From: Azadirachta indica
Taxonomy: Eukaryota; Streptophyta; Magnoliopsida; Sapindales; Meliaceae
Direction: 5' to 3'
DNA: 64,000 bases
Assembly (NCBI GenBank): GCA_022749755.1
Contig: CM040440.1
Span: 246,824-310,823 of the forward strand
Positions 1 through 12,516 of the stretch are shown in pieces; within the stretch, counting starts at the first letter, position 1; the number at the start of each line of letters is the position of its first letter. The notes under the pieces were generated by a model. That model saw only the letters and a program-made list of their open reading frames with translations. It was not told the DNA's origin and did no database searches. Made by a program: the position numbers and the translations under genes.

Positions 1-620
1 CATAAGTTTGATACTTAACAATTTTCTTATTTCACTGTTACGTTATATAATTAATCGTTCTCATAACAATTACTTTCGAATTTGTCACAGATATCTTTAC
101 AAATTGCTTGGGATGGATATCTAAAGGAGGAGCTCGAGAAGGGCGTTTCCTACTCATCAACAAATCTTGAGTCACACTTAAAGGGTGAAAGGCAGAAACA
201 GTGTTTTCCACCATACATGGTGGATAGTAGACAAGGTTTATGTGCCCATTTGTATCAATTCCTCATATTGGGCGGTATGTGCAGTTCATTTTCGCCAATG
301 TTGGATCATGGTCTATGACTTCTATCCATCCGCACATTCTGAGCAATTGTTAGTTCGGGGCATGCGGCTGATGTCCGAGCTACTCCACCACATACTCAAT
401 AATGCAAGTTTTTACAACATTAAGATTGAGCTCGAGTTTTTTGAAGAGGTGTTTGTGGTTGTACGCCCTGTTGATGGAATCCCACGATAGCAGATATCCG
501 ACAATTACAGTGTGTTCACCTAGATGTATATATGCTATCTAGGGTTAGATGGACCCTTAGACTTTAAGCTAGTAGATGAGTATTCTTTAGAAGGAGGATG
601 GCCGTAGAGTTATGGAGGGG
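1..620 (+). pseudogene. Ulp1-type (C48) cysteine protease relic, MULE-associated
   Basis: The frame around 185-490 resembles the C-terminal catalytic region of plant Ulp1/SENP-like proteases: W-x-VDKVYVPI, then SSYWAVCAV, then VYDFYPS, where the family has a His-Trp pair followed by an Asp. The homology continues past a TAG at 488-490 (DNYSVFT, a second TAG, then MYICYLGLDGPLDF). The position expected to hold the catalytic Cys (usually DCG) reads NYS, and the catalytic His position is Tyr. At least two in-frame stops and a frame change near 185 show it is dead. The window edge cuts off the 5' part. Ulp1 domains carried by Mutator-like elements are known in plants, and a MULE transposase relic lies tail-to-tail just downstream, so I infer both belong to one old element. 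Confidence 0.6.
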
Positions 621-1599
621 TCACCTATTATAGGTTATTATTACATTTGTATATGTTTGTATAGACTCTATATTATAGCTTTAACTAAAACTAGTCTATC
701 TCTTTATCAGTTCACTTTCAATATTTTCTATTTTTACTTTCGTATGGTAAATATTGATATAATCAAATATTACTGGTATACGTTAGCAACATTATGCTCG
801 AACTCACATTCGTCAAAATAAAACTAAAAAACATTAGTTTCAGGGCATTCACAAAATTAAGTAATTAAGCAATTATTAATATAATTCTTTACTACTTTAA
901 TATTGTTAGAAACGAACATTGTCATCCAAATGGTAATAAATAAGGTGAAATTTTGAGGAAAAATATTTTATTACACCAATTTATGCAAGTTAATGCAAAC
1001 ATGACATGACTCCAAAATGACATTATTTGCATAATTGATGTTCTTAGGTTATTAGGCCAGTCATAGGGAATAGGAGATTCTAGAAAAATTGAAAATGTAG
1101 TTTCAAGCACTTGAAAAAAAAAATAACGTGCTCAAAATTATTATTCTATCACGGTATTTAACTACTCGCGAAAGCATAGTTTTGAGCATGTTGTTTTTTT
1201 CATACGTGCTCGAAACTCAATTTTTGATTTTTTCCAAAACCTCTCATTCCCCAAGACAGACCTAAAACAAACAAATGGGAGTATTGCACACGAAAATTAA
1301 GTTCTAGGCTACAAGTATTATTATTAAATAGATGATTGTATAGTAAATAATGCACAACAACAATTTGAAAACAATAAATGTTTGTACAACAAATTTGGCA
1401 ACTTTTAATTTGCCTACAACAATCCAACAGCATAACAATTTAGTAAAGCAGATGTTTTAGCAAACTGTTTTATGGGTAACAACACAAATTTCACTAGTTT
1501 AGGTGAAGGGGAATCAAATTTTTGCAAGTAACACAATTGTGCCCAAACTGATGACAATATGAACATATACGTCAGATCACGTCCTCTCCAATAGAGGGA
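621..1599. other. AT-rich spacer between the Ulp1 and MULE transposase relics
   Basis: There is no convincing coding signal; the short frames here are chance ORFs. It is the convergent-gene spacer expected inside an autonomous MULE with two ORFs. A repeated word (tgctcgaaa or tgctcaaaa) occurs near 1128, 1183 and 1206. Confidence 0.3.
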
Positions 1600-3915
1600 A
1601 TTCTTTATTTTCTTGGTCAACCGACAGGAGGAAATTGCCTTAGCGACTTGATAGTGATTTCTTGCACCTCAAGTAAAATCAACCAATCCACACCATTTCT
1701 AACTAAGTGAATAGAATCTGCATATGCATTCATTAATGCGTTAGTGGTGTAATAGTGTGCACAAAGTGAATTGTATGACAAATGGATGTGTCGACATGTT
1801 GTAAAAGCGTGAGCGTATAGGAGTTGTGATAAATCAAAGTGCCTACAACTACAAGTCTTATTCTGTAAATGTATGACCTTAATAATGCCTTAGAGTTTTA
1901 CCTCAAACTAGTAGCACGACATTGGTTCCATGGTCATGAGTCGAGACAATTCTAGTTATTCATTAACAACTGCTTGCACTGATAAGGTTAAGAAAGCATC
2001 TCGGTAGCAACTTGCTCTTTAAGCTCATAAAACCACCTTTGTACATTAGATCTTATCTAATCAGTCCATGGTATGGTTGGAAGCGAATGTACATGTCTTA
2101 ACAACGAATTTATACTTTTAGTGATGTTGGTGATTAGCTAGCCATACCGCCGAGAAGGAAAGTGTACTCTTGCCCATCTATGCAGACCAACCTCATTTTC
2201 TAAACAATCCGCTGTTGTCGGATGCATTACCCTAAGATTTTACATATAGTCATTACACTCAGTAACCCGATATACCTTAACTGTGAGAAAGTAAGGGCTA
2301 TGAAAGTCTCCGTCTTTTAGGCACACATCTTGTATTTAACCTTCACATTTCCAAAAATATGGTAAGAACAAAATCCGCGGAATGCATTAGAGAATACAAT
2401 AGTAATCTCCTTCTCAATGCTAATGTGTCGATCGGATATGAAAATCAAATTCTCAATCAACCCAATAGCTTCCTGAAGTTTTAGGAAAATCCACTCTCAC
2501 GAGGCGTCATTCTTAAAATCAGCAACACCAAAGTTAGGGAATAAATTTTATTATTTCCATCAGCCATAAATAACGACCCATGATAAGTGCCCTTCAAGAA
2601 GGTTCCATCGACAACAATAACTAGTTGAATTATAGTGCAAAATCGCCGAATACATTATCCCAATAACATAAAGAAGTACAAGAAGTAATTGTCAGCATCT
2701 TTTTTAATTGATGTCCCTATCCCTAGATTTTTTTTCCATCAACACATGATAGTACCACAGAAGTTGCTTGAATGACTCTGAAACATTGCCAGTCACAAGC
2801 TTCAAGGCATGTTCCTTATTGCGCCATGACTTTCTGTATGATGGGCATACCCTATAATCAGTCTAAAAGTCATCACGAATATTTTAGGAAGTATAACTTG
2901 ACTGCGATCTTTGAATTTATCCTTAACAAGCACTTTGCCTCAAACCGATCCGTGGTTAATTTGTAAACCTTGAACTGATAGTGGTTCCTTAATGCAAGTA
3001 AGCCTAACCTATCTCGAAGTGCTTACTTTGTATTGAATATCTGCCCCATGCTAACATCACTTGATCTATTATGAAGATTGCATCACTTGGCATAATTATT
3101 GATGGTGCAACCGGAAGCAACCACCAAATAAATTGATTTTCAGATGATGGAACTACTGTTGAGCAACTCCTCTGAGTGGGACCGTTACAATCAGCTTCGC
3201 ATGGCTCACTTTCTTCCTCAACAACATTTCTTCTATGTTGACAGAGCTGAGAAATGTCAGGGCCATAAATGTCTGCATCAATATCATGGTAATCATTTTG
3301 ATGCACAGTGTTGTTGTAAGAAAGAGAATCACCTCTACCAACAGTGGTCACATCATCAAACGGATCAGTGTTAGAGGCTTAGAGGCATCTATGGAACTTG
3401 ACTTTGTTGGGAGTATTGATCTGCAAACCCTTACCCAATGTACTCAAACTAATTGTTATCATTGCAGAGCGGTATCATTTATTTGATTGCTTTTACTAAA
3501 AGACATGAACTGCGTTGGCATAGGCGAAATATGATTGGAAACTTTTACCCTTATTTGTTTTGCACTGTCTACATGATCCAAAGTAATTTACAATGGACAA
3601 TATCCCTTCTGGTTGGCCATATGAGAACTATTGTCTAACATGAATGTTTAAAAGTCCAGTTCAGTTATGATATCTGCTACCATAAGACCTGCCTCTAATT
3701 GTGTACACACCATATACTTGTTTTTTGTCTTCATAATAAATTTAGAAGGATTAATTTTAAATGCCTCATACATCATCTACATAAAACCATGATATGTTAT
3801 TGATCGATCAACAAAAAATCCTATCATCCTACCGCCGACATATTCTTCACTGCCGTTTGATGTTAGTTCTTAAGACTTGCCATTCATAGAAACAATCGTT
3901 ATTAACTCAACCATG
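1600..3915 (-). pseudogene. MULE (MuDR/MURA-type) transposase pseudogene
   Basis: Reading the minus strand from about 3915 down to 1600 gives, in order: an N-terminal region in broken frames (3915-3480); an acidic linker (3351-3004); a MuDR-type DNA-binding block (LRDRLGLLALRNHYQFKVYK, then a region corresponding to Ala-Trp-Arg and LVTGNVSESF); and the catalytic-core signature VVDGTFLKGTYHGSLF at about 2575-2635. The last is the first catalytic-Asp block of the MULE transposase domain. Near 1650-1750 the frame HYYTTNALMNAYADSIH matches the region that follows the SWIM zinc finger in this family. Many stops and frameshifts interrupt it, so it cannot encode an active enzyme. It converges on the Ulp1 relic. 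Confidence 0.8.
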
Positions 3916-4783
3916 CCTACACTAAATCTAAACATTGTGCTACAAAACTAAATTCAAATATTCTTATAAATGATAACATATAGATTATATACAAAACTAA
4001 AAAAAAATCTCTTAAGTTCCACCACTTGGTGGATGATAAATATAGAGCAGAGCAAAAATCGCCTGTGCTCGAAACTTACTTTCAATCACAAAGGAGAGAA
4101 ATCGAAAGTACTAAGTTTTAAGCATGGGCAAAATTTTACCCATGGTCGAAACTTACTACATTTGATTTCTCTCTTATGTGATTAAAAGTCTTACACAAGG
4201 CATTCTTCCCCATTTTTTCCATTATTCGTTTAACCATTACACCAAACACACTCAATATTTCCAATACACACTTCTTTTCACTATTTCTTGCATTACATTC
4301 ACTGATTGTGCACAAATTTTCAAAAAAAGTGTCACATGTATTTGGTATTTATTTCAAACTATTTTCCAAATACTCACCTAATTCTCTCTTCTATAAACTT
4401 GTGATTTTCTTCGAATCAAATGGAGTTGATTCATAAATAGGAAACCGAAGTAAACTAATTCTACAAAATACAGTAAACAAGCCCTGATAGAAACTGTGGA
4501 TGGTAAATAAAGTTAGGCAAGAAAGGAAGAAGGAAGAAGAGAGTGGAGAGAAAAAAAAAGAGTTTCGAAAATTTGGGTCACAGGAGTAAAATGGTCCCAA
4601 AAAAACTCGTGGTCATTTTTAAAATTATTTTGTACAATGGTCATTTTAAAAAATCTCTTGTAAACAGTGGTAACTGTTGAAAATTTCCCTATAACGAATT
4701 CCCTATGGACTAACACTTGGACTTCTAAATGTTTATTACTTGAAACAACTTACATTTGGGTATTATAATATAAAAGTTGTAAC
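3916..4783. other. Non-coding flank, possible MULE end
   Basis: There is no gene here. Around 4590-4690 the words tggtcattttt and aatggtcatttt recur and resemble a stretch near 56090-56130. Such repeats are often transposon terminal sequences, but I cannot pair them with an opposite end inside this window. Confidence 0.2.
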
Positions 4784-4950
4784 AATACATGCTAGTGAAA
4801 TAAACCCATTCATTGTCTAGTACCTTAACAACCTTGAAACATTGCTCCATATCCCATAAAAAGTTCTTTAAATCCTTGACATCCCTTGCCTCATCAAAAT
4901 GCTTCAATCCCTCCACTTTGACTTTCAAAACGGTCGTGTTTCGAGGTAAG
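4784..4950 (-). pseudogene. Ty3-gypsy gag fragment
   Basis: The minus-strand frame (within an open stretch 5024-4725) contains GLKHFDEARDVKDLKNFLWDMEQ followed by a Phe-Lys block and TSMY (motif split here: GLKHFDEARD / VKDLKNFLWD / MEQ). This is the conserved start of plant Ty3-gypsy Gag, where ARD-x-KELENFLWDME-type wording is typical. The homology breaks off after TSMY, where an intact Gag would continue into the next helices. It is an isolated scrap with no LTR recognised next to it. Confidence 0.65.
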
Positions 4951-4965
4951 TAAAATGTTCGTATA

Positions 4966-5271
4966 TTGTGCAAGAGCATTTTCCATAGATATCTTCTTCT
5001 CTTGATTTTGAAAATTTGTTTCAATCTTTACTGTAAATTATGCAAGAGCATCTTCTTAAGATATCTTATTCTCTTGGGCTTGATAACTAGAAGGAGGCTA
5101 TGCAATATTCTAATTGTTTCTCAAAGAAAAGTTTGGATGATTGCGCTATCCTTGGTTAAAAATGTTAGAGAAAAGATTGTTCTGCTATCCTTGGTTAAAA
5201 ATGTTGGAGAAAAGATTGTTCTGCTGTCGATAGTAATTTTCAACATACTGGACTTGCTCTCATTATACTAG
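4966..5271. repeat. Short tandem duplications (39 bp exact period, and about 75 bp)
   Basis: From 5146 to 5223 a 39-bp unit beginning ctatccttgg occurs twice, with one base difference seen. Just before it, a segment of about 75 bp beginning near 4970 (tgcaagagcat) is repeated near 5040 with divergence. Both periods are multiples of three, so a chance plus-strand frame runs through; I do not regard it as a gene. Confidence 0.6.
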
Positions 5272-6100
5272 ATCGAAAGGATTTTCAACTTGGCATCAAT
5301 ACTATAATGAGCTCTATTGTATAAATCACAAACTACTGGTGGAGTATGAATTACAATTAACCATTTGCGCTTCCGGCTCTTATTTCACGATCAATTGTCA
5401 ATCATTAATTTCACCAACGTAGATCTGGACTAAAGGTAATAAAAGCCAAGGTTAGATTTTGGGTTCTTCTTGATCAAGTACATGGATTTGATCTCATTTA
5501 TAGTAGGAGATGAGTTATCTGCTCTGGACCAAATAACAAAAAATCCAGTCCAGATCCAATAATTATTGAGGTTCAATGATATGGGGTATTTCTAATTAAA
5601 GTGGTGGAAAAGAGTAGCAAAGTACTCTTGGAAGGATAGCCTAAGCTCTAGATGGAATAATTAATCATGAAGAGCTATCTCATCAACCCTACCACAACTC
5701 AGAAAATCTTTGGGCTCAAGGACTTTGAGAATCATGTCATTAGAGATATAGTGAATCTTTTGGTAGACTTTCAAGCTAGAGGTGGTACCAGTCGTGGTAA
5801 AAATTTAATTAAATAAGTTAAGAATTTTTAGATTAAAAAGGGAAAATTTTGACTTTTTATTTAATGGAAAAGTTAACATAACCTAATTAATCATGGTGCT
5901 TGATTAATTTTGTGAAGGTAGTGTGTATAATGCGTTTTCATAGAAATTTGGTTTCTTAAAAGCAAATAAAAACACTGGTTTCCCAATGTCTGTTAATTTA
6001 GTTGGAAAACAAATTACACTATAATAGGATAGCTAGGCATGATCAGTAAACAAACCAGTAGTTGATTTCAAAGCAAACTCCCAATTACCTCCATTATCTC
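5272..6100. other. Intergenic, nothing recognised
   Basis: Unremarkable AT-rich sequence without splice-consistent or family-like frames. A short plus-strand frame near 5650-5810 is open but not recognisable. Confidence 0.3.
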
Positions 6101-6104
6101 TTTC

Positions 6105-6114
6105 TATATAAATA
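6105..6114 (+). promoter_or_regulatory. TATA-box candidate
   Basis: TATATAAATA lies about 110 bp upstream of the ATG at 6223 and is followed by a CT-rich leader (6170-6195). It is well placed to drive the exon-like block at 6223-6546. The AT-rich background makes chance matches common. Confidence 0.35.
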
Positions 6115-6222
6115 TATAAGCAAAAGCGGAAGCTTAGCTAACACATTCAAAAGGCGTTCATTCTAATTCTATTATCTTCTTCTTCTCTTCTTCTTAATAA
6201 TCGCATTGCAGGAGGTTAAAGA

Positions 6223-6546
6223 ATGGGGTATTACTGCGGTGTGGTTTCTTGGGCGTGGTTTTCTTCCGGTTCATTGGCAGCGAAAGAAGTCGTTTCTGCT
6301 CTTCTGGTTTTTCCACAAAGGAAACGAAACAAAAAGAAACGCCATTTCTCCGAATCAACCACAAGACAACGCCCAACAAACCTAACCGCAACAACGCTCC
6401 AATTCTCCAACATCCCCTTCCTTCTTCGCCTCCGGCCCAAGAACTCTAGGCCTTGCCCGCCCGCCGCTACGCTTTCACCATCACTGCTACTCCACCGCTG
6501 CCGCCGATCGAATGACGCTTCGGCCAATCCTGAGCAAGTTAATTAG
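6223..6546 (+). CDS. Possible first exon or gene relic, unknown product
   Basis: This block is clearly richer in G+C than its surroundings and lies behind a TATA-like box and a CT-rich leader, as a plant first exon would. The open frame from ATG 6223 encodes about 107 residues, Ser/Arg/Pro-rich and basic, reminiscent of an organelle transit peptide. Other frames are also open (for example from 6249 and on the minus strand), so the frame is not certain and I recognise no family. The last ~80 bp (from 6467) are the start of the 3.02-kb tandem unit and recur at 9491 and 12517. Any original downstream exons are not evident here. It may be a truncated gene. Confidence 0.25.
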   Translation: MGYYCGVVSWAWFSSGSLAAKEVVSALLVFPQRKRNKKKRHFSESTTRQRPTNLTATTLQFSNIPFLLRLRPKNSRPCPPAATLSPSLLLHRCRRSNDASANPEQVN

Positions 6547-6792
6547 TACTTTTTCTTCTTTCTTTCTTTCTGGCGTATAATTATCTAAATTCTTTAATAT
6601 TTACAATATAAATTTGATGATGGATCCTAACTGTGAATACCTATATATTTATAACCATTCTTTCCCAGTATTCAAACATAATCATTAAGAATATTCTAAG
6701 AGAAAGATTGGCGAAGTGAATTAATAATACAGTATATTATACAATAGATACAGAAACTAAATCTTCTATACACGTTTAAATTAAGTTCACCT

Positions 6793-7071
6793 CTAAAAAT
6801 GGCTCTCTTTGGGAAAGATTACATTATACACGTTTGTAGTAGCTGCATCTTCCGAAGCTGAGATGAACCTCACATTGGAGAAAAGCAATCTCTGAAAAAG
6901 ATACTTATTAATTTCCTCAACATCAAGTTTTTTGATGTCCTGATGGGTTTTTATTAGCTTGATTCCAAGACTTTCAGGGCTGGTAGGCTTTGAGCCGATC
7001 GATGCTTGATGCATATGGAAGGTTCTGTTGTGTATAATAATTAATTTGTACCCTATTACAGAGAAGTCCAT
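6793..7071 (-). CDS. Small open frame (92 codons) in tandem copy 1, unknown
   Basis: A minus-strand frame begins MDFSVIGYKLIIIHNRTFHM and ends at a TAG at 6793. It has no recognisable domain. In tandem copies 2 (9820-10096) and 3 (12848-13124) the same DNA is 2 bp shorter in the run near 6930, which brings in a stop after the QDIK codons. Only copy 1 is therefore open throughout. This suggests a decaying gene or exon fragment rather than a live gene, or a chance ORF. Confidence 0.2.
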   Translation of the reverse strand: MDFSVIGYKLIIIHNRTFHMHQASIGSKPTSPESLGIKLIKTHQDIKKLDVEEINKYLFQRLLFSNVRFISASEDAATTNVYNVIFPKESHF

Positions 7072-9041
7072 CTTTTTCTTTCTAAATACTGCAAAAGTAT
7101 TTTACTTTAAATTAATATAAATTAATGGGTTGCAACTGTTTAATTTGTTTTGATTTATTTGTTGACCCGTTTTGGATTTTGGAATACGCTTACGCGAGTT
7201 GATTGTGATTTGTTTGCATTAATTTATAACAATATTAGATACTTTAATATAACAATGTGTAAGGAATTTGAATGCCATTAAAATATTTTTATTTGGCTTA
7301 ATGCTTACTACGTTATGGTATCTGATTAGTATTGAATGGTTTATGGTTTTAATTACATATAATTATTTTTAATTTATAGAGTTTGTATTTGTGTATATAT
7401 AACCCTATTAATGTAAAGTTTGTGTTTTTGTGAAACTCTAGATAAAGATAATTATTGTGCAGAGAGTTTGTATTTTTGTGTAACTCTATTAGATATGTTT
7501 ATAGGACATTATAATTTGTTGGTGGTTATTAATATTCTTAATCATATTCTGTATGATAATTTTATTATTATATATATAATTTATTATAAAAAAATTATAA
7601 GGACCTAAAAAATTCTTGTAATATGCTGCGGTAAAATTGAGATATAATTCTTTTAATTAATTATTTTAATTTCACTATATATACGTTGAGCTTGTATCCT
7701 AGGTTCCTATCGTATGGGATTCTCTGGACTCTTAGTCCATTCATCTCTTTCAATTGACCCATTAATGCCTCAAAAGCATAAAAACAAAATTAGTTAAAAT
7801 TGAACCGCCCGATGCATTCGTAGGTAGAAACTAAATAAGCCCAATAAAAGAACTCCTTAATGTAACAATAAGAAAGCCCATTAAAATATGACCTATACAA
7901 ATCTTAAAGTTATATCTGATTAAAATTATATTAAAAATAGCATTACATGAAATCTAAACAAAAGAAGATGTAAAAGGAATAAGAAAGTAGACTTTTTCCA
8001 TTGTTACCATTTCTTTTCTAAGAATTAGTTACCAAAATTGATTGTTGACTAATTACCTTTTTGTGACAAAATCTTATACGTTTAATTTTCATCTAATAAT
8101 TTTTGATAAATTTGAAGTGTGAGTTAAGAGTCTAATAATGCTACTAAGGATTTAACTATTAAAGTATTTTCTCAAAACTTGTGATTTTCAGACTATTTAT
8201 TCTTTAATTTATTTAAGATGACTTTTAATCCAAACTTGGTTTGTACATATATGTATGTATAAAAACATCCTAAAAATTAAAGGTTGCATCCTAGAATTCG
8301 AATTAAAAAATAAATTCATTTAAAATAATTTTATTTAAATATTAATTACTACCAAATTTTTTATATTGAATAACAAAATAAATCTATTTAAAATATTCAA
8401 ATGATGAAAATTTAACGATTGGCTCTACTTCATAATCAGCAGTTTTAGATCCCTTCTATATTTATATCGACAAAATTTTTTATAACTGTCATTTTAGTAT
8501 TGACTTTTTTCATCATATTCTTAAGAAAAGTTCTCGGATGACCATATAAATCGCCATAAGAAAGAAACTAATATTTTTGTAGATAAATTGTTCAATGAAA
8601 AATATTTAGAAAAAGTAATACGGACATATTCATTTTCTTAAATATGTTATTATAAATTGAGATTAAATCTAAACGACCCTTAAACTCAAAAAAAAAATTG
8701 ATTAAATTAACAAGGGAGTATTTATCTGTTTTATTCAATACCATTGAGTGAATTTTATACAACTCAATAGAATTCTAATTAAAATGTTAAAAATTAAGTA
8801 TTCAAAAACTAAATTAGAGTGCAATCATTTTCATGAAGGCAAACAAAACTTTTTTTTCCAATTACAAATTCATACACGTTCCATTAGTAGAATTTGAATA
8901 ATCAAAATCACTACTCTAATAGTTATGAAACCTACATATATGACCAATTTGTGCCATTCATATATTATCTACAATTTTTTTTTAAATGACAAAAGATTTA
9001 GTGACCTTGTCTCTAGAAAAGAATTGACTTGTGTGTTTGGA

Positions 9042-9066
9042 ATATATATATATATATATATATATA
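9042..9066. repeat. (AT)n microsatellite in copy 1
   Basis: A pure AT run of about 25 bp. The homologous run is about 25 bp in copy 2 (12069-12093) and about 65 bp, interrupted once, in copy 3 (15102-15166). Confidence 0.9.
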
Positions 9067-9490
9067 CTTTCTAGTGAACTTTGAAGAGATATTTGTATTT
9101 TCTCAAATTTTAAGGGGCATGGCAATTAGGTTATTTCTCTTTTAATTGATTATTTTGATTATTTTCTTTGAAAATTATTTAATTTACTATTAGTTTTATA
9201 ACAAATTTATTTACTTATTTTTTTTTTAATAGTAATCATGACAACAAATAGTAATTATTCTTAGAGATCTTTATCAAATAAAAATATTATTATAACTAAA
9301 TATCTATTTTATTTTTAATATATTTATTATTATTAAAAATAATAAATATAAGAATTTGACTAATACATGGATATTTATTATGTCTCTATTAAATATGATA
9401 TAATAGTTAATTTAAATAATATGGAATGTCAATCGATCTTTTATAATTTGCATTTTTAGTTTTTAAATATCTATTTTTGTTAGAAAATAC

Positions 9491-12400
9491 TACGCTTTCA
9501 CCGTCACTGCTACTCCACCGCTGCCGCCGATCGAATGATGCTTCGGCCAATCCTGAGCAAGTTAATTAGTACTTTTTCTTCTTTCTTTCTTTCTTTCTGG
9601 CGTATAATTATCTAAGTTCTTTAATATTTACAATATAAATTTGATGATGGATCATAACTGTGAATACCTATATATTTATAACCATTCTTTCCCAGTATTC
9701 AAACATAATCATTAAGAATATTCTAAGAGAAAGATTGGCGAAGTGAATTAATAATACAGTATATTATACAATAGATACAGAAAATAAATCTTTTATACAC
9801 GTTTAAATTAAGTTCACCTCTAAAAATGGCTCTCTTTGGGAAAGATTACATTATACACGTTTGTAGTAGCTGCATCTTCCGAAGCTGAGATGAACCTCAC
9901 ATTGGAGAAAAGCAATCTCTGAAAAAGATACTTATTAATTTCCTCAACATCAAGTTTTGATGTCCTGATGGGTTTTTATTAGCTTGATTCCAAGACTTTC
10001 AGGGCTGGTAGGTTTTGAGCCGATCGATGCTTGATGCATATGGAAGGTTCTGTTGTGTATAATAATTAATTTGTACCCTATTACAGAGAAGTCCATCTTT
10101 TTCTTTCTAAATACTGCAAAAGTATTTTACTTTAAATTAATATAAATTAATGGGTTGCAACTGTTTAATTTGTTTTGATTTATTTGTTGACCCGTTTTGG
10201 ATTTTGGAATACGCTTACGCGAGTTGATTGTGATTTGTTTGCATTAATTTATAACAATATTAGATAATTTAATATAACAATGTGTAAGGAATTTGAATGC
10301 CATTAAAATATTTTTATTTGGCTTAATGCTTACTACATTATGGTATCTGATTAGTATTGAATGGTTTATGGTTTTAATTACATATAATTATTTTTAATTT
10401 ATAGAGTTTGTATTTGTGTATATATAACCCTATTAATGTAAAGTTTGTGTTTTTGTGAAACTCTAGATAAAGATAATTATTGTGCAGAGAGTTTGTATTT
10501 TTGTGTAACTCTATTAGATATGTTTATAGGACATTATAATTTGTTGGTGGTTATTAATATTCTTAATCATATTCTGTATGATAATTTTATTATATATATA
10601 TATAATTTATTATAAAAAAATTATAAGGACCTAAAAAATTCTTGTAATATGCTGCGGTAAAATTGAGATATAATTCTTTTAATTAATTATTTTAATTTCA
10701 CTATATATACGTTGAGCTTGTATCCTAGGTTCCTATCGTATGGGATTCTCTGGACTCTTAGTCCATTCATCTCTTTCAATTGACCCATTAATGCCTCAAA
10801 AGCATAAAAACAAAATTAGTTAAAATTGAACCGCCCGATGCATTCGTAGGTAGAAACTAAATAAGCCCAATAAAAGAACTCCTTAATGTAACAATAAGAA
10901 AGCCCATTAAAATATGACCTATACAAATCTTAAAGTATATATCTGATTAAAATTATATTAAAAATAGCATTACATGAAATCTAAACAAAAGAAGATGTAA
11001 AAGGAATAAGAAAGTAGACTTTTTCCATTGTTACCATTTCTTTTCTAAGAATTAGTTACCAAAATTGATTGTTGACTAATTACCTTTTTGTGACAAAATC
11101 TTATACGTTTAATTTTCATCTAATAATTTTTGATAAATTTGAAGTGTGAGTTAAGAGTCTAATAATGCTACTAAGGATTTAACTATTAAAGTATTTTCTC
11201 AAAACTTGTGATTTTCAGACTATTTATTCTTTAATTTATTTAAGATGACTTTTAATCCAAACTTGGTTTGTACATATATGTATGTATAAAAACATCCTAA
11301 AAATTAAAGGTTGCATCCTAGAATTCGAATTAAAAAATAAATTCATTTAAAATAATTTTATTTAAATATTAATTACTACCAAATTTTTTATATTGAATAA
11401 CAAAATAAATCTATTTAAAATATTCAAATGATGAAAAATTTAACGATTGGCTCTACTTCATAATCAGCAGTTTTAGATCCCTTCTATATTTATATCGACA
11501 AAATTTTTTATAACTGTCATTTTAGTATTGACTTTTCATCATATTCTTAAGAAAAGTTCTCGGATGACCATATAAATCGCCATAAGAAAGAAACTAATAT
11601 TTTTGTAGATAAATTGTTCAATGAAAAATATTTAGAAAAAGTAATACGGACATATTCATTTTCTTAAATATGTTATTATAAATTGAGATTAAATCTAAAC
11701 GACCCTTAAACTCAAAAAAAAAAATTGATTAAATTAACAAGGGAGTATTTATCTGTTTTATTCAATACCATTGAGTGAATTTTATACAACTCAATAGAAT
11801 TCTAATTAAAATGTTAAAAATTAAGTATTCAAAAACTAAATTAGAGTGCAATCATTTTCATGAAGGCAAACAAAACTTTTTTTTCCAATTACAAATTCAT
11901 ACACGTTCCATTAGTAGAATTTGAATAATCAAAATCACTACTCTAATAGTTATGAAACCTACATATATGACCAATTTGTGCCATTCATATATTATCTACA
12001 ATTTTTTTTTAAATGACAAAAGATTTAGTGACCTTGTCTCTAGAAAAGAATTGACTTGTGTGTTTGGAATATATATATATATATATATATATACTTTCTA
12101 GTGAACTTTGAAGAGATATTTGTATTTTCTCAAATTTTAAGGGGCATGGCAATTAGGTTATTTCTCTTTTAATTGATTATTTTGATTATTTTCTTTGAAA
12201 ATTATTTAATTTACTATTAGTTTTATAACAAATTTATTTACTTAATTTTTTAATAGTAATCATGACAACAAATAGTAATTATTCTTAGAGATCTTTATCA
12301 AATAAAAAAATATTATTATAACTAAATATCTATTTTATTTTTAATATATTTATTATTATTAAAAATAATAAATATAAGAATTTGACTAATACATGGATAT

Positions 12401-12516
12401 TTATTATGTCTCTATTAAATATGATATAATAGTTAATTTAAATAATATGGAATGTCAATCGATCTTTTATAATTTGCATTTTTAGTTTTTAAATATCTAT
12501 TTTTGTTAGAAAATAC
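9491..12516. repeat. 3.02-kb tandem unit, copy 2
   Basis: The middle copy, 3026 bp. Its left half matches copy 3 almost exactly and its right half matches copy 1. It begins at the fusion gaaaata-CTA-cgcttt, where CTA at 9490-9492 is shared by both parental ends. Confidence 0.95.

Larger units (their letters stand above)
6468..9490. repeat. 3.02-kb tandem unit, copy 1
   Basis: First of three head-to-tail copies. It runs from the exon-like segment starting tacgctttcacc to gttagaaaatac. It is preceded by the unduplicated exon-like DNA ending in CTA (6467-6469). Its left part carries small differences from copies 2 and 3 (for example tactacgtt for tactacatt near 7310, and two extra T at about 6930). 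Its right part is close to copy 2. The segment from about 8003 onward is also the youngest visible member of an older 2.03-kb tandem family. Confidence 0.95.

Noticed and set aside
3144..3486. Several plus-strand frames with His/Cys residues
   Set aside because: They are antisense to the MULE transposase relic; no zinc-finger spacing.
4590..4690. Terminal inverted repeat pair with 56030-56130
   Set aside because: Only short words are shared, the two sites are 51 kb apart, and the orientation is not convincing.
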